Shown here piece after piece: positions 52,571-61,719 of a DNA stretch of 64,000 nt. Positions within the stretch are counted from its first letter, which is position 1, and each line of letters starts with the position of its first letter. Under the pieces are notes generated by a model. It had not been told where the DNA came from. It searched no databases and saw only the letters and a program-made list of their open reading frames with translations. A program made the position numbers and the translations under genes. Origin of the DNA: CAVSUZ01 sp963795415 (GTDB lineage: Bacteria; Pseudomonadota; Alphaproteobacteria; Acetobacterales; Acetobacteraceae); the NCBI GenBank assembly GCA_963795415.1, contig CAWCHQ010000003.1, forward strand, positions 682,001-746,000, written 5' to 3'.

Positions 52571-53635
52571 GTGGCGGAGGTTGCGAGGAGGCTTCTCGAC
52601 CGCCTGGGATCACCCTTTCCCTCGTATTTCAGCTTTGTGATGGCCACCGGAATACTGGTAATCGCTGGATTGCAACTGGGGGACTTTGTGCTTGCGGGCG
52701 TGCTGTTCGGCATAAGTCTGCTTGCTTACGGAATCGTATGGATCTGCGGTGGGCTGCGGACCGCCTGCGCGCCGTGGCTGCTGTGGCAGGAATTGCGGCA
52801 TCATGAAACCGGGCCTGGTTTCCTGACGATCGTGGCGGCCACCAGCATCGTGGGCAGCGACGCAGCGGCTTTCGGGATTTCGGGAAGCTTCGTGCTGGCG
52901 CTGTTTTTCGTCGCCGTTCTCGCCTGGGTGTGTCTGATCTACTGCTTCCTGGTCACGATGACGGAGGGGCGAGACAAGCCGCCGCTGGAAAAAGGCCTGA
53001 CCGGATCCTGGTTGCTCGTAGTGGTTTCCACTGCATCGCTGGCGGTGCTGGGCAGCGATGTGCTCCCGATCACCGGCGCGCCGCCCGCACTGGTGTTCTT
53101 CTGCTATGTCTGGCTGATACTCGGCTGGTTCTATTATACGATACTCGCCTCGGTGATCTTTTACCGGTTTGCATTTGTGCCGATGTCACCGAGTGAGATC
53201 GCCGGTCCCTGGTGGATAAACGCGGGCGCCGCCGCGATTACGGTGTTGGCCGGCGGCAAGCTGATGCAGCAGCCCGATCTCGCAATCGGCACCTTTCCCC
53301 TCCGCGCCCTGATCTCTCCGATCGTGACCGTCTTCTGGGCGGATGCCACGTTCTGGATCCCGCTGCTGGTGCTGTTGTTCGCCTGGAAGCATCTGGCCCG
53401 TGCGCGCCCGGTCCGATACTCCGTCGAGCTGTGGTCCGTGGCGTTTCCCATCGGGATGTACGCGGCTGCGACTTTGCAGTTCGAAACGGCGTTTGAGCTT
53501 CCGTTTGTGAGACCCGCCGCGCGCGTCATGTTTTGGCTGGGCCTTAGTGTTTGGGCGTTGTCAGTCGTCGGAATGGGCATTCACGCTTGTGGCGGGCGAT
53601 CACGCTTTGATCTCACGCAGAAGTCAGGCGCCTAA
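52571..53635 (+). CDS. TDT-family (TehA/SLAC1-like) membrane transporter
   Basis: A 354-residue protein with ten hydrophobic helices, resembling the tellurite-resistance/dicarboxylate transporter (TDT) family. It begins LGSPFPSYFSFVMATGILVIAG, the typical first helix, and contains an SIVGSDAAAFGISGSFVLAL helix. Members are anion channels or C4-dicarboxylate/malate transporters. GTG 52571 has AGGAGG 4-5 nt upstream; a longer frame from ATG 52553 would start inside the 92-bp element. The element's hairpin lies directly before this ribosome-binding site. Confidence 0.8.
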   Translation: MAEVARRLLDRLGSPFPSYFSFVMATGILVIAGLQLGDFVLAGVLFGISLLAYGIVWICGGLRTACAPWLLWQELRHHETGPGFLTIVAATSIVGSDAAAFGISGSFVLALFFVAVLAWVCLIYCFLVTMTEGRDKPPLEKGLTGSWLLVVVSTASLAVLGSDVLPITGAPPALVFFCYVWLILGWFYYTILASVIFYRFAFVPMSPSEIAGPWWINAGAAAITVLAGGKLMQQPDLAIGTFPLRALISPIVTVFWADATFWIPLLVLLFAWKHLARARPVRYSVELWSVAFPIGMYAAATLQFETAFELPFVRPAARVMFWLGLSVWALSVVGMGIHACGGRSRFDLTQKSGA

Positions 53636-53706
53636 TCATATCGTAACACGACCCGAATTCTCAGGCGCGCGTTTGCCGGGAAGAAAGAGATGTGTGGAGG
53701 CCGCTT

Positions 53707-53952
53707 ATGTCGCACGCGGACTGGACCGAGGCGCAAGGTTTTTACGCATATGTCCGCAAATCGGATGAATGGGTTGTGGTGCACCGGGCTCGATGCCGCT
53801 TTCCCTTAAGCATGAACACTGCGAACGGAACACGCAGGACGAGCAACACGGGATTCTGGATCGGGCCCTATGCCACCCGGTCAGAGGCATTCGATAACGC
53901 CCAGGATCAGGGGGCAACTCGCATCCGCGGCTGCACGTATTGCAAGCCGTAA
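53707..53952 (+). CDS. Hypothetical protein (81 residues)
   Basis: A small soluble protein, SHADWTEAQGFYAYVRKSDE..., with WVVVHRARCRFPLSMNTANG, FWIGPYATRSEAFDNAQDQG and a C-terminal CTYCKP. The layout looks like a short SPOR- or OB-like strand-helix fold with a Cys pair at the end, but no family was recognised. GGAGG lies 6 nt before ATG 53707. It precedes a small exported protein gene in the same direction. Confidence 0.65.
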   Translation: MSHADWTEAQGFYAYVRKSDEWVVVHRARCRFPLSMNTANGTRRTSNTGFWIGPYATRSEAFDNAQDQGATRIRGCTYCKP

Positions 53953-53990
53953 GCGCACCGCTGTTTCATGCAACACGAGGATCGACCAAA

Positions 53991-54236
53991 ATGAAGGCGC
54001 TTTTAATCACCCTTGCAGCGGGCATGCTGATGGCCGCTCCGGCTCTGGCAAATTCCCCGGGACAAGATTTCGGCCCATCGAAGCCAAAGATGCCCAATGC
54101 CAAAACCGCATCCCCGTCGGAGGTGCAGTCCTGGAATCAGCCCGGCTCGCCGAGCAGCGGCATCACCCTGGGCAAAGCCCATCACCCGGAGCAGCAGAGC
54201 AGCCAGGCGGCGCAGCCTCAGCAAAAGCGGGATTAA
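53991..54236 (+). CDS. Small exported hypothetical protein
   Basis: An 81-residue protein with a signal peptide (LLITLAAGMLMAAPALA, cleavage before NSPGQ). The mature 60 residues are hydrophilic and Pro/Ser/Gln-rich, ending in QQSSQAAQPQQKRD, likely unstructured. GAGG lies about 11 nt before ATG 53991. No family was recognised. It is convergent with the dehydrogenase gene, 11 bp from its stop. Confidence 0.6.
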   Translation: MKALLITLAAGMLMAAPALANSPGQDFGPSKPKMPNAKTASPSEVQSWNQPGSPSSGITLGKAHHPEQQSSQAAQPQQKRD

Positions 54237-54247
54237 GCAGGTAAAAC

Positions 54248-55320
54248 CTATCGGTTCATCCCGCGGATCGCCTCGCAGACCGCCCGGGTCACGTCGGTGG
54301 TGGTGGCCGTGCCACCAAGATCGGGCGTGACCTGCCCGGCTGAGCACACCTGCTCGACGGCTTGCGTCAGTAGCCCAGCGGCGGGCTTCTCGCCCAGATG
54401 CTCCAGCATCATTGCAGCCGTCCAGAAACTTCCCACGGGATTGGCGATTCCCTTCCCGGTGATGTCGAAAGCGGAGCCATGGATCGGCTCGAACATCGAC
54501 GGCGACCGCCGCTCCGGGTCGATGTTTCCCGTTGGTGGTATGCCGAGTGAACCCGCCAGGGCCGCGGCGAGGTCGGAAAGGATGTCGGCATGAAGATTGG
54601 TCGCGACAACAGTGTCGATCGTCTTCGGCCGGCGCACCATTCGCATGGTCATCGCATCGACCAGCTCCTTGTCCCAGGTGACGTCGGGGTAGTCGTGGGC
54701 GACCAGGGCCGCAATCTCATCCCAGAAGACCATGCCGTGCCGCTGGGCATTTGATTTGGTGACCACCGTCAGGTGCTTGCGTAGGCGCGAGCGTGCGGTC
54801 TCGAACGCGTAGCGCATGATCCGTTCGACGCCGCGGCGGGTGAAATTGCGGTTTCGGTTGCGACCTCTTCCGGCAGGCCGCGATGCGTCCGCCCGCCCTG
54901 TCCCGCATATTCGCCTTCGCTGTTTTCGCGGATGATCACCCAGTCGAGGTCGCCCGGAACCGCGTCGCGCAGGGGTGAGACGATGCCGGGCAGGATTCGG
55001 ACCGGACGGACATTGGCGTATTGGTCGAATCCCTGGCAGATCGCCAGGCGCAGGCCCCACAGTGTGATATGGTCCGGGATGTTCGGATCACCGACCGCGC
55101 CGAAATAGATCGCATCGGTGCTCCGCAGCCAGGCCAGCCCGTCAGGGGGCATCATGACGCCACGCTGGCGGTACCATTCTGATCCCCAGCCATAGCGATC
55201 GATTTTCAGCTCAAAGCCACCGTCACGGGCGGCGACTGCTTCCAGCACCTCCAGCCCGGCCTCGATAACCTCCGGGCCGATGCCGTCTCCCGGAACTGCG
55301 GCGATGCGATGCGTGCGCAT
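54248..55320 (-). CDS. Isocitrate/isopropylmalate-type dehydrogenase (tartrate dehydrogenase/decarboxylase-like), frameshifted
   Basis: About 357 residues of a beta-decarboxylating dehydrogenase. It begins HRIAAVPGDGIGPEVIEAG. GWGSEWYRQRGVMMPPDGLA and FGAVGDPNIPDHITLWGLRL are the pattern of tartrate/D-malate dehydrogenases (TtuC/DmlA), as is RENSEGEYAGQGGRTHRG. The frame is lost after VATETAI. The next frame continues TRRGVERIMRYAFETARSR to a normal C-terminus with SMFEPIHGSAFDITGKG. A missing base in the AAA (plus strand) at 54843-54845 explains it. It oxidises and decarboxylates a 2-hydroxyacid with NAD. Confidence 0.88.
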
Positions 55321-55485
55321 TGGCCTCGATGACCCCCAACCCACGGAAGATGCGCTGCGAGTGCGCGCCGGGCAACCCAGGCGCCCTCTGTACGAAGCGG
55401 ATCTGCAACATTTGTCGGGGTGAAAACGCCCCTGATCAAAGTGTAAGGTGCCTGAACCACAGAGTTCTGGTTTAGGAGTCGCGCT

Positions 55486-56298
55486 ATGGGTTTCCACGCG
55501 CTGTCGAGCCGCCGGCTGCTGCTGGGGCATATTGGCGCCTCGATCGGCGTCTTCGGGACCTTTCTGTCCTCGGCAAGGGCCCGCCGGACGCCGCCGAAGA
55601 CGGCGCCTCTGGTCATGCTTGATCCAGGGCACGGCGGAAAGGATCCCGGTGCGATCGGCGTTTCCGGGACCTATGAGAAGCATATCTCGCTGGCCGCCGC
55701 GCTGACATTGAAATCGCTGCTCGAGTCCGGTGGCCAGTACCGGGTGCTGATGACGCGGAGCCAGGACGAATTCATCCCGCTGGAGCAGCGCGTCGAGATT
55801 GCCCGCAAGCACGGGGCATCGCTTTTCGTGTCCATGCATGCGGACGCGCTGACGGACCACGACGTGCGCGGGGCGAGCGTCTATACGCTGTCGGAGTCCG
55901 CCTCGGATGCCCAGACGGCGGCGCTGGCGACCCGCGAAAACAGTGCCGACCGTTACCTTGGGCCTGCCTATAAGCAGGTCTCTCCGGATGTGGCGCGCAT
56001 CCTGGTCAGTCTTGTGCAGCGGGAGACCAAGGCGGGCTCGATACGGATGGCCCGTGACGTGGTGCAGAACCTGAGCGAGCAGGTCTCCATGTTGCCTAAC
56101 CCGGACCGGCATGCCGGGTTTGTCGTGCTGACCGCGGCGGATATCCCGAGCGTGCTGGTGGAGATGGGATTCATGTCGAACCGGCAGGATGAGTCCTTCC
56201 TGCGGCAGCCAGCTCATCGGGCGCGCGTTGCGGCGGCGATGAAGCAGGCGGTGGACGCATGGTTCGCCGGTATGCGTACCGGAGAGATGCGGGGCTGA
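55486..56298 (+). CDS. N-acetylmuramoyl-L-alanine amidase (Amidase_3)
   Basis: A 270-residue zinc amidase that cleaves the amide between MurNAc and the stem peptide. Zinc and catalytic motifs are present: LDPGHGGKDPGAIG, the second His in LFVSMHADAL, and VLVEMGFMSN with the catalytic Glu. The N-terminus has a twin-arginine signal, SSRRLLLGHIGASIG, as in E. coli AmiC, but the AMIN targeting domain is absent. It precedes the PBP1A gene by about 50 bp in the same direction, a cell-wall pairing common in alphaproteobacteria. Confidence 0.92.
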   Translation: MGFHALSSRRLLLGHIGASIGVFGTFLSSARARRTPPKTAPLVMLDPGHGGKDPGAIGVSGTYEKHISLAAALTLKSLLESGGQYRVLMTRSQDEFIPLEQRVEIARKHGASLFVSMHADALTDHDVRGASVYTLSESASDAQTAALATRENSADRYLGPAYKQVSPDVARILVSLVQRETKAGSIRMARDVVQNLSEQVSMLPNPDRHAGFVVLTAADIPSVLVEMGFMSNRQDESFLRQPAHRARVAAAMKQAVDAWFAGMRTGEMRG

Positions 56299-56347
56299 AG
56301 CAAGGCGCTGGCCCTCCCGACGAATCAGGGCCATATCAATCTTTGCC

Positions 56348-58894
56348 ATGACCGGACCCCTGAAAGCTGGCGAACCGCTCGTGCGAAAGAATCGATCCCG
56401 GCCGGTCGTGAGACCGGCGCGGCGGAAGCGGCGTGTGTTCCGGAAGCTGCTCGCCGGCGTGGCTGGGCTTGGCGTGGTGGTCTTGCTGGCAGGGGGTGCC
56501 GCGGGTTACGGGCTGTGGCATCGACTGACGGCCGATTTGCCCAGCGTCGACGGCCTCAAGGCCTACCAGCCGCCTGTCATGAGCCGCATCTACGCCGGGA
56601 ATGGCCAGCTGCTTGCCGAACTGGCAACCCAGCGCAGGATCTTCGTGCCTTATTCGGCCATCCCCGACAAGCTCCAGGCGGCATTTATCGCCGCCGAAGA
56701 CCAGAACTTCTGGACGAATCCCGGCATTGATCCCCTGGCGATCGCCCGGGCTGGGGTTTACGACCTGATGCATTTCAATAGCGGCCGCCGTCCGGTTGGC
56801 GCATCGACGATCACCCAGCAGGTGGCAAAGAACATGCTGCTGGGCGACCGCATGGATCTGACCCGCAAAATGGAAGAGGCGGTGCTCGCGCTGCGCATGC
56901 AGTCGGCGCTGAGCAAGCCGAAGATTTTGGAGATATACCTGAACGAAATCTACCTCGGCCAAGGCGCCTACGGGGTGGCGGCAGCGGCGCAGACTTACTT
57001 CAACAAGCCAATGAACGAGCTTTCGCTGGCAGAAGACGCGATGCTTGCCGCGTTGCCCAAGGCGCCGACCAACTACAACCCGTTTCGTAACCCGGCCGCG
57101 GCCAAGGGGAGGCGGGATTGGGTGCTCGACCGCATGACGGAGGACGGCGCCATCACAGCGGCGCAGGCCACGGCGGCAAAGACCGAGCCGCTCGCAGCCG
57201 TCCAGTTCCAGAAGCCCGCCCCGATTCCCGGGGCCGATTGGATGGCAGAGGATGTGCGGCGCCAATTGGTGGCGCGGTTCGGCAACGACATGACCAACGA
57301 GGGTGGGCTGACCGTTCAGACCACGCTGAATCCTCAGCTGCAAACCGAGGCGGACCGGGCCGTGCGCGACGGCCTTATGGCTTACGACCACAAAATGGGC
57401 GGCTGGCGGGGACCCGTCGCTCATCTGGCGGGCATCAATCTGTCACAGGATTGGGCGTCCGCTCTGGCAAAGGTCGATCGTCCGGCAGGAATACTACCGA
57501 ACTGGCAGCTCGCGGTCGTCCTCTCGGCTTCGCCGGCAGAGGCACACGTGGCGTGGCTTCAAAGTACCGACACAGCCTCGGTGCAGCACAGCGGCGTCAT
57601 CCGCCTCGGCGACGAGGTCTGGCATCGCCCGATGACCCCGGAGGGCAAGCAGAATGCCGCCTATCGCTCTATCACGGAGTTGGTGCAGCCGGGCGACGTG
57701 GTGATGGTGGAGCCGGAAGGCGGCGGCTCCAACCCGGAACGGATGGTGCTGCGTCAGATACCAAAGGTCGAAGGGGCACTGGTCTGCCTTGACCCGACAA
57801 CAGGGCGCGTTCTGGCGCTGGTTGGCGGCTGGAGCTTCGATGCCAGCCAGTTCAATCGCGCCACCCAGGCGCAAAGGCAGCCGGGCAGCAGTTTCAAGCC
57901 GATCGTCTATCTGACGGCGATGGAAAAGGGGCTTTCGCCAAGCGACCGCTTCCTGAATGCGCCGATCGTGGTTTACCAGGGCAACGCCGGCGTATGGCGG
58001 CCGCATAATTTCGAGGGCAATTTCGGCGGGCCGACCTCGCTGCGCGTCGCGCTGGAGCAGTCGCTGAACCTTGTGACTTTGCGGGTCGCTCAGCGCATCG
58101 GCATGGCCTCGGTTGCTCAGACCGCCGAGGCCCTCGGCATGGTCGATCACATGCCCCGGGTGCTGCCGGCTGCCCTGGGGGCCGTCGATACGACCGTGCT
58201 GAAGGAGGCTGGCGCCTACGCCACGCTTGACGAGGGCGGCCGGCTAGTGGCCCCGGTGATGATTGACAGCGTGCAGGACCGGGAGGGTCACGTCGTCTGG
58301 CGCCCCGCGGATCCGGAATGCACTGCATGCGACAATCCGGATGCTCCGCCCGACCTTTCCGACAACCGCAAACAGGTGGCTGACCCGCAAAGCGTGTACC
58401 AGGTGGTGAACATGATGGAAGGCGTGGTGCGTCGGGGGACCGGGGTGCCCGCGGTCGCAGGCATCAAACGCCCGATCGCAGGCAAGACCGGGACCAGCCA
58501 GGATTTCCAGGATGCCTGGTTTTCGGGATTTACCCCGGACCTGGTGACCGTGGTCTGGGTGGGTTTCGACAACCCGACGAGCCTTGGCGACAATGAGACG
58601 GGCGCCGCGGTGGCCGCCCCCATCTGGCACGATTTCATGGCCGCAGCACTTCAGAACCGGCCAGTCCTGAACTTCCCGCAGCCCGACGGTGTGACGATGG
58701 CCTCCTGGGATTCCGGCGCGGGCACGGTCACCGACGCATTCAAGCCCGGACAGACCCCTGGCGCCTCTCAGCCGCTGAACGGCGGCGGATTGTTGGCGGA
58801 AGGCTCGGATTCCTCCGCTGGAGGAGGGCAGCCGCCGTCCGCGAGCAACGGCTCAGCCTCCGGCGTGGACTTATCCCTGGGCGGGCTGTATTGA
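56348..58894 (+). CDS. Penicillin-binding protein 1A (transglycosylase/transpeptidase)
   Basis: An 848-residue class A PBP that polymerises and cross-links peptidoglycan. A basic cytoplasmic tail and one membrane helix (residues about 38-58) lead to the GT51 domain with the catalytic Glu in FIAAEDQNFW, then GASTITQQVAKNMLLG and EIYLNEIYLGQGAYGV. The transpeptidase active-site motifs are SSFK (in PGSSFKPIVYL), SLN (in EQSLNLVTL) and KTGTS. Residues about 310-450 form an OB-like insert typical of PBP1A. The tail is Gly/Ser-rich. Confidence 0.95.
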   Translation: MTGPLKAGEPLVRKNRSRPVVRPARRKRRVFRKLLAGVAGLGVVVLLAGGAAGYGLWHRLTADLPSVDGLKAYQPPVMSRIYAGNGQLLAELATQRRIFVPYSAIPDKLQAAFIAAEDQNFWTNPGIDPLAIARAGVYDLMHFNSGRRPVGASTITQQVAKNMLLGDRMDLTRKMEEAVLALRMQSALSKPKILEIYLNEIYLGQGAYGVAAAAQTYFNKPMNELSLAEDAMLAALPKAPTNYNPFRNPAAAKGRRDWVLDRMTEDGAITAAQATAAKTEPLAAVQFQKPAPIPGADWMAEDVRRQLVARFGNDMTNEGGLTVQTTLNPQLQTEADRAVRDGLMAYDHKMGGWRGPVAHLAGINLSQDWASALAKVDRPAGILPNWQLAVVLSASPAEAHVAWLQSTDTASVQHSGVIRLGDEVWHRPMTPEGKQNAAYRSITELVQPGDVVMVEPEGGGSNPERMVLRQIPKVEGALVCLDPTTGRVLALVGGWSFDASQFNRATQAQRQPGSSFKPIVYLTAMEKGLSPSDRFLNAPIVVYQGNAGVWRPHNFEGNFGGPTSLRVALEQSLNLVTLRVAQRIGMASVAQTAEALGMVDHMPRVLPAALGAVDTTVLKEAGAYATLDEGGRLVAPVMIDSVQDREGHVVWRPADPECTACDNPDAPPDLSDNRKQVADPQSVYQVVNMMEGVVRRGTGVPAVAGIKRPIAGKTGTSQDFQDAWFSGFTPDLVTVVWVGFDNPTSLGDNETGAAVAAPIWHDFMAAALQNRPVLNFPQPDGVTMASWDSGAGTVTDAFKPGQTPGASQPLNGGGLLAEGSDSSAGGGQPPSASNGSASGVDLSLGGLY

Positions 58895-58903
58895 GCCGCT
58901 CCC

Positions 58904-58940
58904 GTAAAGCGCGCGGGTCAGTTTGAACTGCCCGCTTTAC
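58904..58940 (+). terminator. Hairpin between PBP1A and prfB genes
   Basis: Outer arms GTAAAGCG and CGCTTTAC enclose a shorter inner helix, CAGTT/AACTG. There is no T-tract, so termination is uncertain. It is the only structured sequence in the 104-bp gap. Confidence 0.4.
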
Positions 58941-58998
58941 GACGAGTCCGCCCCGGGTCAGGCCCGGGCAGTCCCCCAAAACAACAAGACGAACCCGC

Positions 58999-60130
58999 AT
59001 GTCCGCCGAATCCGATGCACTGAACCAACAGATCAAGCAGTCCGTTGCGCTGCTGAGGAGGCATCTTTGACTGGGATGTCGCGATCGGGCGGCTGGCCGA
59101 ACTGAATGCACGGGCCGAGGACCCGGATATCTGGAACGACGCGGCCGCTGCGCAGAAAGTCATGCGCGAGCGGAACCATCTCGCGGCCCGAATCGAGGGC
59201 GTGCAGAAGCTGGAGACGGATGCCGCCGAAACCGCGGAGCTGATTGCGCTGGCTGAGGGGGAAGGCGACCAGGAACTCGCCGCGGACGGCATCGCAGGGC
59301 TGCGCACCTTGGCCCTGGAAGCAAAGCGCCGCGAGATTGAATCCCTGCTCTCAGGCGAAGCCGACACGAACGACGCCTACCTACAGATCAACGCCGGGGC
59401 GGGTGGGACCGAGGCCCAGGACTGGGCCGAAATGTTGATGCGTATGTACTCTCGCTGGGCGGAGAAGCGCGATTACAAGGTGCAGTTGATGGAGGAGAGC
59501 GAGGGCGAGCAGGCCGGCGTCAAGTCCGTGACGTTGCAGGTAAACGGGCCGGACGCGTATGGGTGGCTCAAGACGGAGGCGGGCGTGCACCGATTGGTGC
59601 GCATCAGCCCGTTCGACGCGAACGCGCGGCGGCAGACCAGCTTTGCCAGCGTCTGGGTCTATCCGGTGGTGGACGAAAACATCGAGATCGACGTGAACGA
59701 AAGCGATTTGAAGGTGGATACGTTCCGCGCCTCGGGCGCGGGCGGTCAGCACGTGAACAAGACCGAGAGTGCGATCCGCATCACGCACCTGCCGACCGGG
59801 ATCGTCGTCGCTTGCCAGACCGACCGGAGCCAGCACCGCAACCGGGCGATGGCGATGCAGATGCTGAAAGCGCGACTTTATGAGCAGGAGTTGCAGCGGC
59901 GCGAGGCGGCGGCGGCGGCGCAGGAGGAGGCGAAGACCGATATCGGCTGGGGACACCAGATACGCAGCTATGTGTTGGCGCCTTATCAGCTGGTGAAGGA
60001 TTTGCGGACCGGCGTGGAGAAGGGCAACCCGGCCGCGGTGCTGGACGGCGATCTGGACGACTTCATGGCGGCTGCCCTGGCGGCGCGGGTCGGCGCGACG
60101 CGAAGCGAGGCGAGCGCGCAGGCACAGTAA
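58999..60130 (+). CDS. prfB: Peptide chain release factor 2 with programmed +1 frameshift
   Basis: RF2, about 376 residues, which recognises UGA and UAA stops. Translation begins at ATG 58999 (SAESDALNQQIKQSVALL) and meets an in-frame TGA at 59068. The shift site is classical: AGGAGG at 59056-59061, three bases, then CTT TGA C. Reading on in +1 gives DWDVAIGRLAELNARAED, continuous with the rest of the protein. Downstream are the stop-recognition SPF (in RISPFDANARRQTSF) and the GGQ catalytic loop (SGAGGQHVNKTES). The CDS is effectively 58999-59067 joined to 59069-60130. Confidence 0.97.
59056..59071 (+). promoter_or_regulatory. RF2 programmed frameshift site
   Basis: Internal Shine-Dalgarno-like AGGAGG, spacer CAT, slippery CTT, and stop TGA followed by C. 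Low RF2 favours slippage into +1, giving autoregulation. This is one frameshift in the window that must not be corrected. Confidence 0.95.
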
Positions 60131-60220
60131 TCTCAAGCTTCCCGCTCAACAGCAAGATCGCGTGCTTCCCGTTCGTTAGCGGACATTGATTTGACCGCAT
60201 GGCCGGTTGAATTTGCCGGG

Positions 60221-61054
60221 ATGTTGATCCTTTCGGGGCAGGCGCGTGTTGCCGGGATTGCCGGTTGGCCGGTGGCGCATTCACGCTCGCCGCGCATTCA
60301 TGGGTTTTGGCTTCGCCGTTACGGCATCGACGGCGCCTATATTCCGCTGCCGATCCCGCCCGACAATTTCAGCAACGCCATCCAGGGGCTCATGGCGGCC
60401 GGTTTTGCCGGGGCCAACGTAACGATCCCACACAAAGTGGCGGCCTTTCAGCTCAGCCACGAAGTGGACGAAGCGGCGCGGATCGCGGGCGCCGTCAATA
60501 CGATGACCTTCGCCGGGGGGAGGATAAGCGGCAGCAACACAGATAGCTTCGGTTTTCTCGAAAGCCTTCGCGACGCGGGTATCCGCACACCGGAAGGACC
60601 GGCGCTGGTGCTTGGCGCCGGCGGCGGCGCAAGGGCGGTTGTCGCCGCCCTGCGGGGGCGAGGGATTGCCGTCACGATCGCCAATCGCTCCCCGGAGGCA
60701 GCCGAAAAGCTGGCGCGTGATCTGGCGCCGGTGCGCGTGCTGCCGTGGCACGCAAGAGCAGAGGCGCTTGGCGACCATGCTCTGCTGGTGAATGCGACAC
60801 CCCTGGGCATGTCCCACCAGCCCAGGCTGGAGTTGCCGCTGGAAAGAGCAAACCCGGCGCTGGTCGTGGCGGACCTCGTTTATGTGCCGCTGGAAACACC
60901 ATTGCTTGCGGAGGCACGCCTGAGGGAGCTGCGGTGCATTGACGGGCTTGGGATGCTGCTGCACCAGGCGCGGCCTGGTTTTGCCGCATGGTTTGGTATC
61001 GATCCCGCAGTGGATGAGGAGCTGCGCCGGTTCGTGCTGGCCGATCTGACGTGA
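60221..61054 (+). CDS. aroE: Shikimate dehydrogenase
   Basis: A 277-residue NADPH-dependent shikimate dehydrogenase of the aromatic amino acid pathway. The substrate site is GWPVAHSRSPRIHGFWL, NVTIPHK carries the catalytic lysine, and NTDSFGFLESL the paired Asp. The nucleotide fold has VLGAGGGARAVVAALRGRG and ANRSPEAAEKLA. The C-terminal DGLGMLLHQARPGFAAWFG is diagnostic. The start is uncertain between ATG 60221 (chosen) and TTG 60191. Its stop overlaps coaE by 4 nt. Confidence 0.94.
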   Translation: MLILSGQARVAGIAGWPVAHSRSPRIHGFWLRRYGIDGAYIPLPIPPDNFSNAIQGLMAAGFAGANVTIPHKVAAFQLSHEVDEAARIAGAVNTMTFAGGRISGSNTDSFGFLESLRDAGIRTPEGPALVLGAGGGARAVVAALRGRGIAVTIANRSPEAAEKLARDLAPVRVLPWHARAEALGDHALLVNATPLGMSHQPRLELPLERANPALVVADLVYVPLETPLLAEARLRELRCIDGLGMLLHQARPGFAAWFGIDPAVDEELRRFVLADLT

Positions 61055-61719
61055 TCGTCATAGGGCTGACCGGCGGGATCGGGATGGGCAAATCCACCGT
61101 GGCGGCAATATTTCGCCGGGCGCGGATACCGGTCTTCGATGCCGACGCGGTGGTGCACCGGCTACAGGCGCGAGGCGGACGGGCCGTCCGCGCTATAGCG
61201 GCGGCGTTTCCGAACGCCGTGCGCGAGGGCGCGGTTGACCGGGCGGCCTTGCGGCATGCTGCCCTGGGCAATCCGGAGGCGATGAAATTGCTGGAGCGGA
61301 TCATTCATCCGATGGTGCGGGAGGAGGAACGGCTGTTCCTGGCGCGGGCCAATTACGCTGGCGCTCCAATTGCGATGCTCGATATTCCGCTATTGCTGGA
61401 GACTGGTGGTGATGGCCGGGTCGACCTGGTCGTCGTTGTCTCCGCGCCGCGATCCATTCAGGAATACCGGGTACGATCGCGACGCCGCATGACGAAGGAA
61501 GAAACCGCTGCCATGATTGCGCGCCAGATGCCCGATTCGGAGAAACGGCGCCGTGCCGACATCGTCATACCTACAGGCCTGTCACACTTCCATGCATTGC
61601 GAGTGGTCAAGCGGCTGATCCGAGCCCTCCGTGATGAACCGCGCAATCGTTTTCGACACCGAAACCACCGGACTCGAGCCCCATCTCGGGCACAGGGTCA
61701 TCGAAGTTGCCGCGCTTGA
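61051..61719 (+). CDS. coaE: Dephospho-CoA kinase
   Basis: A 222-residue P-loop kinase making CoA from dephospho-CoA. The Walker A is LTGGIGMGKSTVA, followed by FDADAVVHRL and IIHPMVREEE; the lid is RSRRRMTKEETAAMIARQM. It starts with GTG overlapping the aroE stop by 4 nt. The final 30 residues after RLIRALRDE are basic and unconserved, and run 86 nt into dnaQ. A TGATGA lies one frame away exactly at that point, so the natural end may be there and the tail an indel artefact. Confidence 0.92.
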   Translation: MIVIGLTGGIGMGKSTVAAIFRRARIPVFDADAVVHRLQARGGRAVRAIAAAFPNAVREGAVDRAALRHAALGNPEAMKLLERIIHPMVREEERLFLARANYAGAPIAMLDIPLLLETGGDGRVDLVVVVSAPRSIQEYRVRSRRRMTKEETAAMIARQMPDSEKRRRADIVIPTGLSHFHALRVVKRLIRALRDEPRNRFRHRNHRTRAPSRAQGHRSCRA

